Source of the DNA: Burkholderiales bacterium
GTDB lineage: Bacteria; Pseudomonadota; Gammaproteobacteria; Burkholderiales; Usitatibacteraceae
Direction: 5' to 3'
DNA: 63,814 nt
Assembly: GCA_026125445.1 (NCBI GenBank)
Contig: JAHCLE010000003.1
Location: 1 to 63,814 of the forward strand
Numbering within the stretch: the stretch's first letter is position 1; every line of letters starts with the position of its first letter. The translations under genes were made by a program, and so were the position numbers. The notes beneath the pieces were generated by a model. It searched no databases and had not been told where the DNA came from. It was given only the letters and a program-made list of their open reading frames with translations. This document shows, one piece after another, positions 42,172 to 50,226 of this stretch.

Positions 42172-43374
42172 CTACCGGGCGTTGCGGCGGACGAAGTCCG
42201 CCAGGCGAGCCACGCCCTTCTCGATCGCCTCGCTGGAGGCGGCGTAGCTGAAGCGGATGTGCTGGCCCTCGTCCGGCACGCGCGGCCCGAAGTGGATGTC
42301 GGCGAGGACGGCCACGCCCGACTCGTTGAGCAGGCGCACGCGGAACTCCTCGGAATCCTTCGCGCCGACCATCCGGCAGGCCTCGGTCACGTTGGGCCAG
42401 GCGTAGAACGCGCCGCCGGGGCTCTGGCAGGTGATGCCCGGAACCTGGTTGAGCAGCCCCACGATGAGGTCGCGTCGGGCGAGGAAGCTCGCGCGCATGC
42501 GCTCGGCGGCGTCCTGCGGGCCGTTGAGCGCCTCCACCGTGGCCCACTGGCTGATCTGCGAGGCGCAGGAGTCCGTGTTGGTGACCCAGCGCGTGAACAC
42601 GGGCGCGAGCGCCTTGTTCACGGCGTAGCCCAGGCGCCAGCCCGTCATCGCCCAGGTCTTGGAGGCGCCGTCGGAGATGATGGTGCGCTCGAGCATGCCG
42701 GGGATGGAGGCGAGCGAGGCGAACTCGCCGTCGTAGACGAGGCGCGAGTAGATCTCGTCGGCGTACACCCACACCTGCGGGTGCCTCGCGAGGATGGCGG
42801 CGATCGCTTCCATGTCCTTGCGCGACACGATGCCGCCCGTCGGGTTCTGCGGCGAATTGAGGATGAGGAGCCTGGTCCTCGGCGTGATCTTCGCCTCGAG
42901 CTCGGCGGGGTCGAAATTGAAGGCGCGCGACTCGCGCAGGTAGATGGGCACGGGCACGGCACCCATGGCACGGATCTGCGACTCGTAGATCGGAAAGCCC
43001 GGGTTGGGGAAGATCACCTCGTCGCCGGCGCCGTGGTCCGTGGTCGACAGGATCGCGTAGGCGATGAAGGGCTTCGCGCCCGCGCCCACGACGACGTCGT
43101 CGGCCGACACGGAGACCCCGCGCGTGCGCGAGACGTACTTCGCGATGGCCTCGCGCAGCTCCGCGATGCCGGCCGAGGGCGTGTAGCCGTGCTTGCCGCC
43201 GCGAATGGCGGCCACCGCCGCGTCCTGGATGTTGACCGGCGTCGGGAAGTCGGGCTGGCCGATGCAGAAGGAGATGATGTCCTTGCCGGCGGCCTGGAGC
43301 TTGGCCACCTCGGCGAGGACGACGAAGGCGTTTTCGGTGCCGAGCTGGTCGGACCGGCGGCTGATGGCGGGCAT
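42172..43374 (-). CDS. Class I pyridoxal-phosphate aminotransferase
   Basis: 400 residues from MPAISRRSDQL; a longer in-frame start to 43545 would add 57 residues without family similarity. Fold-type I marks: GYTPSAGIAELREAIAKY, NSPQNPTGG (173-181), the PLP lysine K239 in SDGASKTWAMTGWRLGY, and the C-terminal Arg in RFSYAAS. The pattern is that of aspartate/aromatic-type aminotransferases. The donor and acceptor cannot be told. It is divergent from the TIR-TPR gene across 191 bases. Confidence 0.9.
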   Translation of the reverse strand: MPAISRRSDQLGTENAFVVLAEVAKLQAAGKDIISFCIGQPDFPTPVNIQDAAVAAIRGGKHGYTPSAGIAELREAIAKYVSRTRGVSVSADDVVVGAGAKPFIAYAILSTTDHGAGDEVIFPNPGFPIYESQIRAMGAVPVPIYLRESRAFNFDPAELEAKITPRTRLLILNSPQNPTGGIVSRKDMEAIAAILARHPQVWVYADEIYSRLVYDGEFASLASIPGMLERTIISDGASKTWAMTGWRLGYAVNKALAPVFTRWVTNTDSCASQISQWATVEALNGPQDAAERMRASFLARRDLIVGLLNQVPGITCQSPGGAFYAWPNVTEACRMVGAKDSEEFRVRLLNESGVAVLADIHFGPRVPDEGQHIRFSYAASSEAIEKGVARLADFVRRNAR

Positions 43375-43565
43375 GGTTCGGGGCGTGGGTGGGGAGCCGA
43401 AGGCGGGCTCCCCGATATGGTACGTCACAACGCGCGTCCCGCCCGGGAGGGACGGCGCGATCCGCGATTGCGGCTGCGATCGGAACCGGGCGACAATCGG
43501 CCCCGCCTTCGCGCCGCGCGACCCGACGCCGTCGCGCCCTTCCACGAACCCCGATCCGGCCGGTC

Positions 43566-45485
43566 TTGAGCGCCCAACCCAAAGCCGTCTTCCTCAGCTA
43601 CGCCTCGCAGGACGCGCAGGCGGCGAAGGCGCTTTGCGACGCCCTGAGGGCGGCCGGGATCGAGGTGTGGTTCGACCAGAGCGAGCTGCGTGGCGGCGAC
43701 GCCTGGGACGCCTCCATCCGCCGGCAGATCAAGGAGTGCGCGCTCTTCGTGCCGATCGTCTCTGCCAGCACGCAGGAACGCACGGAAGGCTACTTCCGCC
43801 TCGAGTGGCGGCTCGCGGAGCAGCGCTCGCACCTCATGGCCCGGGGCCGGCCTTTCCTGCTGCCGGTCGCGATCGACGGCACGTCCGAGCGCGAGGCGCA
43901 CGTGCCGGAGACCTTCCTGGAAGTGCAATGGTCGCGGATTCCCGGAGGGCGCTGCGACGAGGCCTTCGTCGCGCGGGTCCGCAAGCTGCTCGCCGGCGAG
44001 ATCGCGCCGCCGGCGTCCTCGATACCCGCCAGGGGGCCGGGGCTGGCAGCGACCGGCTTCCCGTCGTGGGCGCTCTGGTTCGCGGCCGTCGTGGTGATCG
44101 CGGTCGCGGGCATCGTCGCGACGTGGCTCGCGCCGCGCCCTTCCGCGCCGGTGGCGGGCACCGCGACGGCACCGGGCTCGGCCGCCGAATTGGTGGGCAA
44201 GGCGCGCGGGCTGCTCGACGACGACCCGCTCATCACGCGCCGCAACGTCGAGCTCGCGGAGCAGTTCGCCCTCCAGGCGATCGCGAAGGACCCCTCGAGC
44301 GCGGAGGCGTTCGCCGCGGCGGCGTGGGCCAACTTCCGTTTCATCCAGGCGAATTACGAGGACACGCCCAAGCGGCGGGCGGACCTGAGGAGCCATTCCG
44401 AGAAGGCGAAGCTCCTCGACCCGGAGTCCATCAACGCCGAGCTCTCGGCCTGCGGGTTGCTCGTCGTGAACCGGGACTGGGCCGAAGCGGGCAGGCGCCT
44501 GGAGAAGCTGGTCGCCCGCGCGCCGACGAGCATCACGGTGCTGCGCGAAGCGGCCTGGGCCGCTGCCCGAAGCGCTCCCGATGCCGAGTTGGCGGCGCCG
44601 GAGGGCAAGATGGGCTTCCTCGACCGCCTGCGCGCCGTCTCGCCGCTCGGGCGCAGCTACGCGGACTCGAGCCTGGCCGCCGTGCATTGGCGCCGGGGAA
44701 ACTACCGGCAATCGGACCGTCTCCTGGATGGCGTCTTCGCGTCCGGCCAGCCCGAGCGGACGAGCTACCTTCTGCGCCTGCTCGTGCTCCTCTACGGCTG
44801 GGGCGACCTGGCCGCGGCGCGGGACTTCGCCGCGACGATCCCCTCCAAGCTCCTGCTGGAGGACGTGTTCATCGCCCACGTGAGCTGGCTCTGGCTGCGC
44901 TCCGGGGAATACGAGAAGGCGCTCGAGACGCTCGGCCGCAGCCAGCGGGACATGCTCCAGGAGGCCCTCGTCGAGATTCCGACCGCCGCGCTGCGGGGAG
45001 ACGTCCATGCTGCCGCGGGACGGCCGGCCGCCGCCGAGCTGCAATGGCGCGAAGCGGTCAAGACCTACGATCGGCTGCTGGAGACCAAGCCGGACAGCGC
45101 CAGCCTGCGGGAAGGGAAGGCCACTTCGCTCGCCAAGCTGGGGGAGCGAAAGGCCGCCGCCGCCGAGTACGCCCTCGCCCGCGAGTTGAAGAGGAACCCC
45201 GCAGCCGGCACGATCGCGTGGGCGCAAACCTACGACTACCAGCTCGCGGCGGGCGATCGCGAGGGCGCCATCGTGCGCCTGGACCGGCTGGTGCAGCGCG
45301 ACTACGGACGCTGGCCCAACATCTACACCCGGCTGCGCGACGAACCGTCCTACCGGGCGCTGCACTCCGACCGGCGCGTGAAGGCGATGCTGGAGCGCGG
45401 CGCGCGGTGGCTCGCGGAGATGAAGTCGGGAACGGGGACCGCGCCGGGCGCTGCGGACGACGAGGGGCCCGCCGCCGCCCGCTAG
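43566..45485 (+). CDS. TIR domain - membrane helix - TPR protein
   Basis: 639 residues from TTG 43566 (no ATG precedes the domain). Residues 6-140 are a TIR domain: AVFLSYASQDAQAAKALCDAL, GIEVWFDQSELRGGDAW, FVPIVSASTQERTEGYFRLE with a candidate catalytic Glu at 80. A membrane helix (about 167-187) follows, then about 420 residues of TPR-like helical repeats (ELAEQFALQAIAKDPSSAEA, EYEKALETLGRSQRDML). TIR domains of this bacterial type often hydrolyse NAD+ or make cyclic ADP-ribose derivatives. The tail overlaps the convergent STAND ATPase gene by four bases. The partner genes carry a near-identical TIR architecture. Confidence 0.88.
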   Translation: MSAQPKAVFLSYASQDAQAAKALCDALRAAGIEVWFDQSELRGGDAWDASIRRQIKECALFVPIVSASTQERTEGYFRLEWRLAEQRSHLMARGRPFLLPVAIDGTSEREAHVPETFLEVQWSRIPGGRCDEAFVARVRKLLAGEIAPPASSIPARGPGLAATGFPSWALWFAAVVVIAVAGIVATWLAPRPSAPVAGTATAPGSAAELVGKARGLLDDDPLITRRNVELAEQFALQAIAKDPSSAEAFAAAAWANFRFIQANYEDTPKRRADLRSHSEKAKLLDPESINAELSACGLLVVNRDWAEAGRRLEKLVARAPTSITVLREAAWAAARSAPDAELAAPEGKMGFLDRLRAVSPLGRSYADSSLAAVHWRRGNYRQSDRLLDGVFASGQPERTSYLLRLLVLLYGWGDLAAARDFAATIPSKLLLEDVFIAHVSWLWLRSGEYEKALETLGRSQRDMLQEALVEIPTAALRGDVHAAAGRPAAAELQWREAVKTYDRLLETKPDSASLREGKATSLAKLGERKAAAAEYALARELKRNPAAGTIAWAQTYDYQLAAGDREGAIVRLDRLVQRDYGRWPNIYTRLRDEPSYRALHSDRRVKAMLERGARWLAEMKSGTGTAPGAADDEGPAAAR

Positions 45486-48400
45486 CGGCGCGCCACCTGC
45501 TCCAGCGCGATCTCGTTTCGTACCTGGGCGACGGTCGCCGTGCGCCGGAATTCCGGCGCGAGCCCGTCGACGAGTTGCGCGGCCTCGGCGAGCCGCGCCT
45601 GCGCCTCGCCCGGGCTGGCGAGCGCCTGCGCGAGGCGCGCACTTGCGATCCGGAAGCGGACCCAGTCCGCCTCGCGGGTATCCGGGAGCTTCGCGTAGTA
45701 GGCGAGCACCGGCGCGAGGGCCTCGCGCGCCTCCGCGAGCCGTCCCAGCCGCGCCAGGGTCTGCGCGTGGAGCGTGCGGGTCTCGGCGAGGAAGAGCTCC
45801 TCGATCCGGTTCACCGGAGGGAAGCGCATCCGCTGCTCGACGGCGCGCCGCGCCGACTGCTCCGCCAGCGCGTAGTCCTTCAGCCAGTAGGCGGCGCTCG
45901 CCTGAACCAGGAGGGCGTCGGTGAGGAAGTTGGCGTGGCCGCGCTTCTGGCCGTCCGTGGCTGGCTGCACGGGCTCGAGGAGCCGCACGGCCACGGCGGC
46001 CTTCTCGCTCGCGGCGGGAAAGTCCCCGAGGATGAGCAGGCGCCCCGACTCCTGCATCGGGAGCCACGCCGCCTGGAGCTTGCGCGGGAAGGCGTCCTTC
46101 GGCGTGTCGCGGACCCAGATGTCGGTGAGCCGTGCGCCCTCCGCGAGGGCCTCTTTCGAGGCCTCGGGGTTGCCCAGCTCCGCTTCCAGGCGCGAGACGT
46201 GGGCCCAGGTGAAGGCGAGGTTCCGGGCGCGGACGGCGGTCAACACTCCCCCACGGCCGGTCTTCGCGGCGCTGCGCAGCAGCTGCAATCCTTCGCGCGG
46301 GCGGCCCGCGCCCTCGGCGTAGAGGCCCTGCGCCTGGAGGTTGGCCATGAGGTTGTTCCAGGAGATCGTGTTGCCGGAATCCACCTTGAGGAACGACTCG
46401 TAGTCCCGGGCCGCCGCCGCATAGAAGGGCAGGGCCGCCCTGAAGCGCAACTGCTGCGCCTCGAGGTCCCCGAAGTTGGACAGGAGCAGGCCCCTTGCCC
46501 GCAGCGCCAGCATGTGCCCGGGCTGCCTTTCGAGGATCCCGCCGGCCACGGGCCTCGCCTCCTCGCCGTTCCTGCGCGTCTCGTCGACGCGGCCCAGCGC
46601 CATGAGGGCGTCCATCTGCCAGGCGGTGGCCTCGACGAAGAGCGCGGCGGAAGACAGGTCGCCGAGCTGCAGCCCGTCGATGGAGCGCAACGCGGCCCGG
46701 GCCTTCTCGTGCACGCGCACCGATTCCTCGAAGTTGCCGTCCTGCATCAGGTTGAACCCGTGCGACACCGCGATTTCGCCGTACGCCCGCCGCGCCGCGA
46801 CCGAGGAACCGGCCGCCGAGGCCACGGGACTGATCAGGTCGAAGGCGCGCGCGCCTTCCTTCAGGCTCTCGGGAAGGCGGTTCTGCTGGCTGAGGATACG
46901 GGCGTTGGCGCTGGCGGCCATGGCGAGGCCGATGGCCGTGGGCTCCGAGGCGTCGCCCTTCGCCTTCAGCTCCTCCAGGGTCGCGAAGGCCGCCGTGGCG
47001 GCCTTCGCGGCTTCGTCCAGCTTGCCGAGGTTGCGAAGCGAGATCGCGTAGCGTACCTGCGCCAGCGCGCGGTTGCGCTCCGTGGCGGGCGTGCGCAGCG
47101 CGGCCGGCAATCCGGCGTAGTAATCGAGCGCGCGCTTCGAAAGGCTCGCCACGATGTCCAGGCGCCCGATGGGCTCGAGCTCGAGCTGGAAGTCCTCGAG
47201 CAGGTAGACCACGAGCTTCTCCGCCTCGCCGCGCGCGCCCTCGGCGAGCTTGCGGGTCTCCAGCGCTGCGGCCTCCGCTTCGCGCGCCCGGTTCATGTTC
47301 ACCCAGCCGAAGATCGCGCCCACCACGGCGACGACCGCCAGCGTGGCGGCGCCCGCCGCAATCTGCCGGGCGCGGACGAGCGCCCTTCGCGTGGCCTCCT
47401 CGCGCGCGCGCTGCGCCGCGAGCTGGCGCTCCGCCTCCTCCTTGGCCTCGCGCTCCAGGCGCAGCTCGCGGCTCGCCTTCACCACGCCGCAGAGCACGTC
47501 GTGGGTGAGCTCCACGCGGCGCACGTCCAGGCGCTCCTCGATTCGCAGCAGCCTGCGGTTCACGAGGGTCGCGAGCGCGTCCGGCGCGGCGCCGGCCGCC
47601 GTGAAGGCCTTCACGAGCCGCTCCTCCGCGAGGCTCTCGCGGAAGCCCGACTCGGTGAGGAGCTGGTCCTCGATCACCTTTCGCACCGCGGGGGGCTGGT
47701 CGGCGAGCGCGCGCTCGTAGAATTCCGCCAGGATCGTGTCGTGCGAGCCCGCCAGCAGGTCGGCGGAGATCTCGGCGCGGCCCTGGGCGATGCGCGCGTT
47801 GTTGAGCTCGCGGCAGATGAGCGACAGGAGGGAGGGCTCCACCTCCGCGTTGCGAAGCTCCGAGCCGCCGGCGATGAAGCGCACGATCGCCTCGGCCACT
47901 TCCTCGGTGACGAGGCGGCCGCCCGGCTTCATGACGGCGGCGAGAGCCTGCTGCCCCGTCATGCGCGCAAGGCGCATGCGGTTCTGCGTGATCGAGGGCA
48001 TCGCGCCCTTGAGGCTCTCGAGGTGCGCGAGGTAGTCCTCGCGAAGGGCGATCAGGATGCGGTAGTCGGCGCGCCCGAAGTCGAAGCGCTCGGTGATCGT
48101 GTCGTCGTGCTCGATCCTCGCTTCCAGCTCCCGGGGAGGCCGGTTCTCCACGAGGTCGGCGAGCTCCTCGACGAACTGCGCGGCCCTCGCGCGACCCGCG
48201 TCGTCGGCCTGCGCCAGCGTGAAGATCTCCTCGAACTGGTCGAAGATGAGGAGCGGGATCACGGTCTTCCCGGCGGCGTCCTTCAGGATGTCGTCGCGGT
48301 GGTGCAGGAACTCCCACAACGACTCGCCCTGCGAGGCCACCCCCGACTGCGTCCAGGTGCCCGAGGCCTCGGTCGCGCGGAAGATGGCCTGCTTGATCTG

Positions 48401-48706
48401 CTCGGCGGGCGCCGGCGACTCCGGCGAGTAGTCGATGCGCACGTACACCGGGCAATAGCCCTCGGGCCGCAGGCGCGGCACGATGCCCGCGCGCAGGATC
48501 GAGGTCTTGCCCAGGCCCGACTGCCCGAAGAGGATGGTGAGGAGCTTTCGCTGCACGCGGCGGCCGAGCTCGGCCACCTCCTCCTCGCGGCCGTGGAAGA
48601 AGCCGCGCGTCTCCTCGGTGAAGGAGGCGAGGCCCAGCCAGGGGTGCTGCTCGTCGACGACGGCCTGCGCGGCCGTCCCCGCAGCGGCGTGCCCGGCGTC
48701 GTTCAT
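45482..48706 (-). CDS. STAND-type NTPase with membrane helix and TPR array
   Basis: 1074 residues. N-terminus PWLGLASFTEETRGFFHGREEE leads to Walker A FGQSGLGKTS (60-69), Walker B PLLIFDQFEE (151-160), and a helical/winged-helix region to about 410 (THDVLCGVVKASRE), the layout of nSTAND ATPases. A charged coiled coil (416-445) and one membrane helix (about 450-469) follow, then some 600 residues of TPR-like repeats (ARDYESFLKVDSGNTISWNNLMANL). STAND proteins act as ligand-triggered switches that oligomerise. The start codon overlaps the stop of the SIR2-TIR gene (ATGA). The long reading frame continuing upstream belongs to no domain and was cut at this ATG. Confidence 0.9.
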   Translation of the reverse strand: MNDAGHAAAGTAAQAVVDEQHPWLGLASFTEETRGFFHGREEEVAELGRRVQRKLLTILFGQSGLGKTSILRAGIVPRLRPEGYCPVYVRIDYSPESPAPAEQIKQAIFRATEASGTWTQSGVASQGESLWEFLHHRDDILKDAAGKTVIPLLIFDQFEEIFTLAQADDAGRARAAQFVEELADLVENRPPRELEARIEHDDTITERFDFGRADYRILIALREDYLAHLESLKGAMPSITQNRMRLARMTGQQALAAVMKPGGRLVTEEVAEAIVRFIAGGSELRNAEVEPSLLSLICRELNNARIAQGRAEISADLLAGSHDTILAEFYERALADQPPAVRKVIEDQLLTESGFRESLAEERLVKAFTAAGAAPDALATLVNRRLLRIEERLDVRRVELTHDVLCGVVKASRELRLEREAKEEAERQLAAQRAREEATRRALVRARQIAAGAATLAVVAVVGAIFGWVNMNRAREAEAAALETRKLAEGARGEAEKLVVYLLEDFQLELEPIGRLDIVASLSKRALDYYAGLPAALRTPATERNRALAQVRYAISLRNLGKLDEAAKAATAAFATLEELKAKGDASEPTAIGLAMAASANARILSQQNRLPESLKEGARAFDLISPVASAAGSSVAARRAYGEIAVSHGFNLMQDGNFEESVRVHEKARAALRSIDGLQLGDLSSAALFVEATAWQMDALMALGRVDETRRNGEEARPVAGGILERQPGHMLALRARGLLLSNFGDLEAQQLRFRAALPFYAAAARDYESFLKVDSGNTISWNNLMANLQAQGLYAEGAGRPREGLQLLRSAAKTGRGGVLTAVRARNLAFTWAHVSRLEAELGNPEASKEALAEGARLTDIWVRDTPKDAFPRKLQAAWLPMQESGRLLILGDFPAASEKAAVAVRLLEPVQPATDGQKRGHANFLTDALLVQASAAYWLKDYALAEQSARRAVEQRMRFPPVNRIEELFLAETRTLHAQTLARLGRLAEAREALAPVLAYYAKLPDTREADWVRFRIASARLAQALASPGEAQARLAEAAQLVDGLAPEFRRTATVAQVRNEIALEQVARR

Positions 48707-50100
48707 GGCGCGCTCCCGCCGCCGCGGGCGGCGAGGAGGTCGGCCAGGCGCCGCACGAACTCCGGCGACGGCTCGCCGCCGGGCAGTGGCGTCACGTGCA
48801 CCGCCTTGAACTTGTCCGGGATGCGCGCGGCGCGCACGTCCACCGGATCGACGCACACGGGCAGCACGAAGACCGCGTCGTCGTCCATGTTGCGCGTGCG
48901 GTCGATGGCGTAGCTCCACTCGCGCCGGAAGAAGCCCTCGAGGCGCCGCTCCGTGTTCGCGGAGACGACCGGGATGAAGTACGAGCAGCGCGCGATGTTC
49001 TTCTGGATCTTGCGGTCGTAGTCGTCGCCGCCCTCGAGGCGGTCCATGTCGAACCAGGTGCGGATGCCGGCGGCGTCCAGCCCCGCCTTGAGCCGCTGCA
49101 CGGCGGCGAGGTCCTCGCGCGCGTAGCTGATGAAGACCGCGTTCTCGGGCATCTCGCGCTCGGGGGGCAGCACGCGCTGCGCCGCGGGCAGCGGGATCAC
49201 CTCGGCCGGGCGCCGGCGCGCGGTCCAGCGCCGGTGCAGCTCGTCCACGAACTGCTCGGCGCCGGCGTAGACGCGCGTTCGCACGCTCACCTGCTGCAGG
49301 AAGGCCATGAGGCGCTCGTCGCTGCCGGTGTGGTCGTCGGCCAGCACCTCGCCCACGTCGCGCGGGTCCGACAGGCGCCGGCGCTTGGCCATGCGCAGGA
49401 AGAGCCGCGCCAGCCAGTTGGAGAAGTTGCTGCCGATGAGGAGCAGGTGGTTGTGCTCGAGCTCGTAGAAGAGCTTCTCCGGCGTGAGGTGCTCGCTCTG
49501 CAGCGCGCACACGAACTCCAGCATGTCCTCGTCGGAGATCACGTAGGTGGGCGAGGCCGAGCAGCGGCCCAGCAGGTGGTAGACCACGGGGCGCTGCAGG
49601 TGCTCGCGCTCGGACGGCAGGTCGGCCACGCGGTTGGGCGTGTAGCCGATCACCTCCGCCGTCTGCGCGCCCGCGAAGCGCACGTCGTTGATCGCGGCCT
49701 CGAGGAGCGAGTCGAAGGTCGTGGTGACGAAGAGGTCGAAGTCGGTGATCTCGGCGAGCTGGCGCAGCGCCTTGGGGGGCGCGAAGGCGGTCTCGCGCAG
49801 GATGCTGCGCATGCGCGTGTAGGTGTCCTCGCGCCGGCCGCGCGAGGCGAGGAACCAGCACACGACGTCGTTCAGCGTGTAGGGCGAGGGAAGCCGCGCG
49901 GTGTCCACGCCCAGCTTCGCGGCGAGCTTCTCGGCCATCCAGTCGTGCAGCAGGCGCGGCCCGCCGTCGGTCTCCACCTTGAGGAGCTCGGGCCCCACGA
50001 TCGGGATGACGCGCTTCTCCTCGATGAAGTTGAGGAGGTCCTCCCAGGCGTCCTCGTCCAGGCGTGCGGAGGGCGCTTCCAGCGGATGCACGTTGCTCAT
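48703..50100 (-). CDS. SIR2-like domain fused to a TIR domain
   Basis: 465 residues. Residues about 18-290 are a SIR2-like fold: EEKRVIPIVGPELLKVETDGG in place of the GAGxS loop, LFVTTTFDSLLEAA (126-134) where active SIR2 NADases carry TTNYD, VVYHLLG with His175. A TIR domain (320-455) follows: AVFISYAREDLAAVQRLKAGL, GIRTWFDMDRLEGGDDYDRKIQ, and SANTERRLEGFFRREW with Glu394 in the catalytic position. SIR2 and TIR both bind or cleave NAD+ in anti-phage systems. The Asn-to-Thr change suggests a binding rather than catalytic SIR2 half. It is the first gene of the operon with the STAND ATPase. Confidence 0.88.
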   Translation of the reverse strand: MSNVHPLEAPSARLDEDAWEDLLNFIEEKRVIPIVGPELLKVETDGGPRLLHDWMAEKLAAKLGVDTARLPSPYTLNDVVCWFLASRGRREDTYTRMRSILRETAFAPPKALRQLAEITDFDLFVTTTFDSLLEAAINDVRFAGAQTAEVIGYTPNRVADLPSEREHLQRPVVYHLLGRCSASPTYVISDEDMLEFVCALQSEHLTPEKLFYELEHNHLLLIGSNFSNWLARLFLRMAKRRRLSDPRDVGEVLADDHTGSDERLMAFLQQVSVRTRVYAGAEQFVDELHRRWTARRRPAEVIPLPAAQRVLPPEREMPENAVFISYAREDLAAVQRLKAGLDAAGIRTWFDMDRLEGGDDYDRKIQKNIARCSYFIPVVSANTERRLEGFFRREWSYAIDRTRNMDDDAVFVLPVCVDPVDVRAARIPDKFKAVHVTPLPGGEPSPEFVRRLADLLAARGGGSAP

Positions 50101-50226
50101 GGCCCGTGTTCCCTTCTTGTCGTCGGGGCTTCCCGCCCCGCGCGTCGGTGGCAAAGCGTAGGGCATTCCGCGCCCGTTGGATAGCGGGGCTATCATCGGG
50201 CCCCTGTGCCCGCAGAAGCCGCACCC
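50101..50226. promoter_or_regulatory. Divergent promoter region of the SIR2-TIR operon and the SLOG-cyclase gene
   Basis: Holds CGGGGC/GCCCCG (50124-50140) and a perfect GATAGC-GGG-GCTATC repeat (50180-50194). TATCAT at 50191-50196 matches TATAAT at five of six positions and could be the -10 of the plus-strand gene, overlapping the repeat; a clear -35 is not seen. The repeat is thus well placed for an operator. Confidence 0.4.

Noticed and set aside
45482..50224. A single 1580-codon minus-strand frame spanning the STAND gene and running antisense-free through the SIR2-TIR gene
   Set aside because: The upper part is a GC-rich shadow of the SIR2-TIR gene; domain similarity begins at the ATG at 48706, which overlaps the SIR2-TIR stop.
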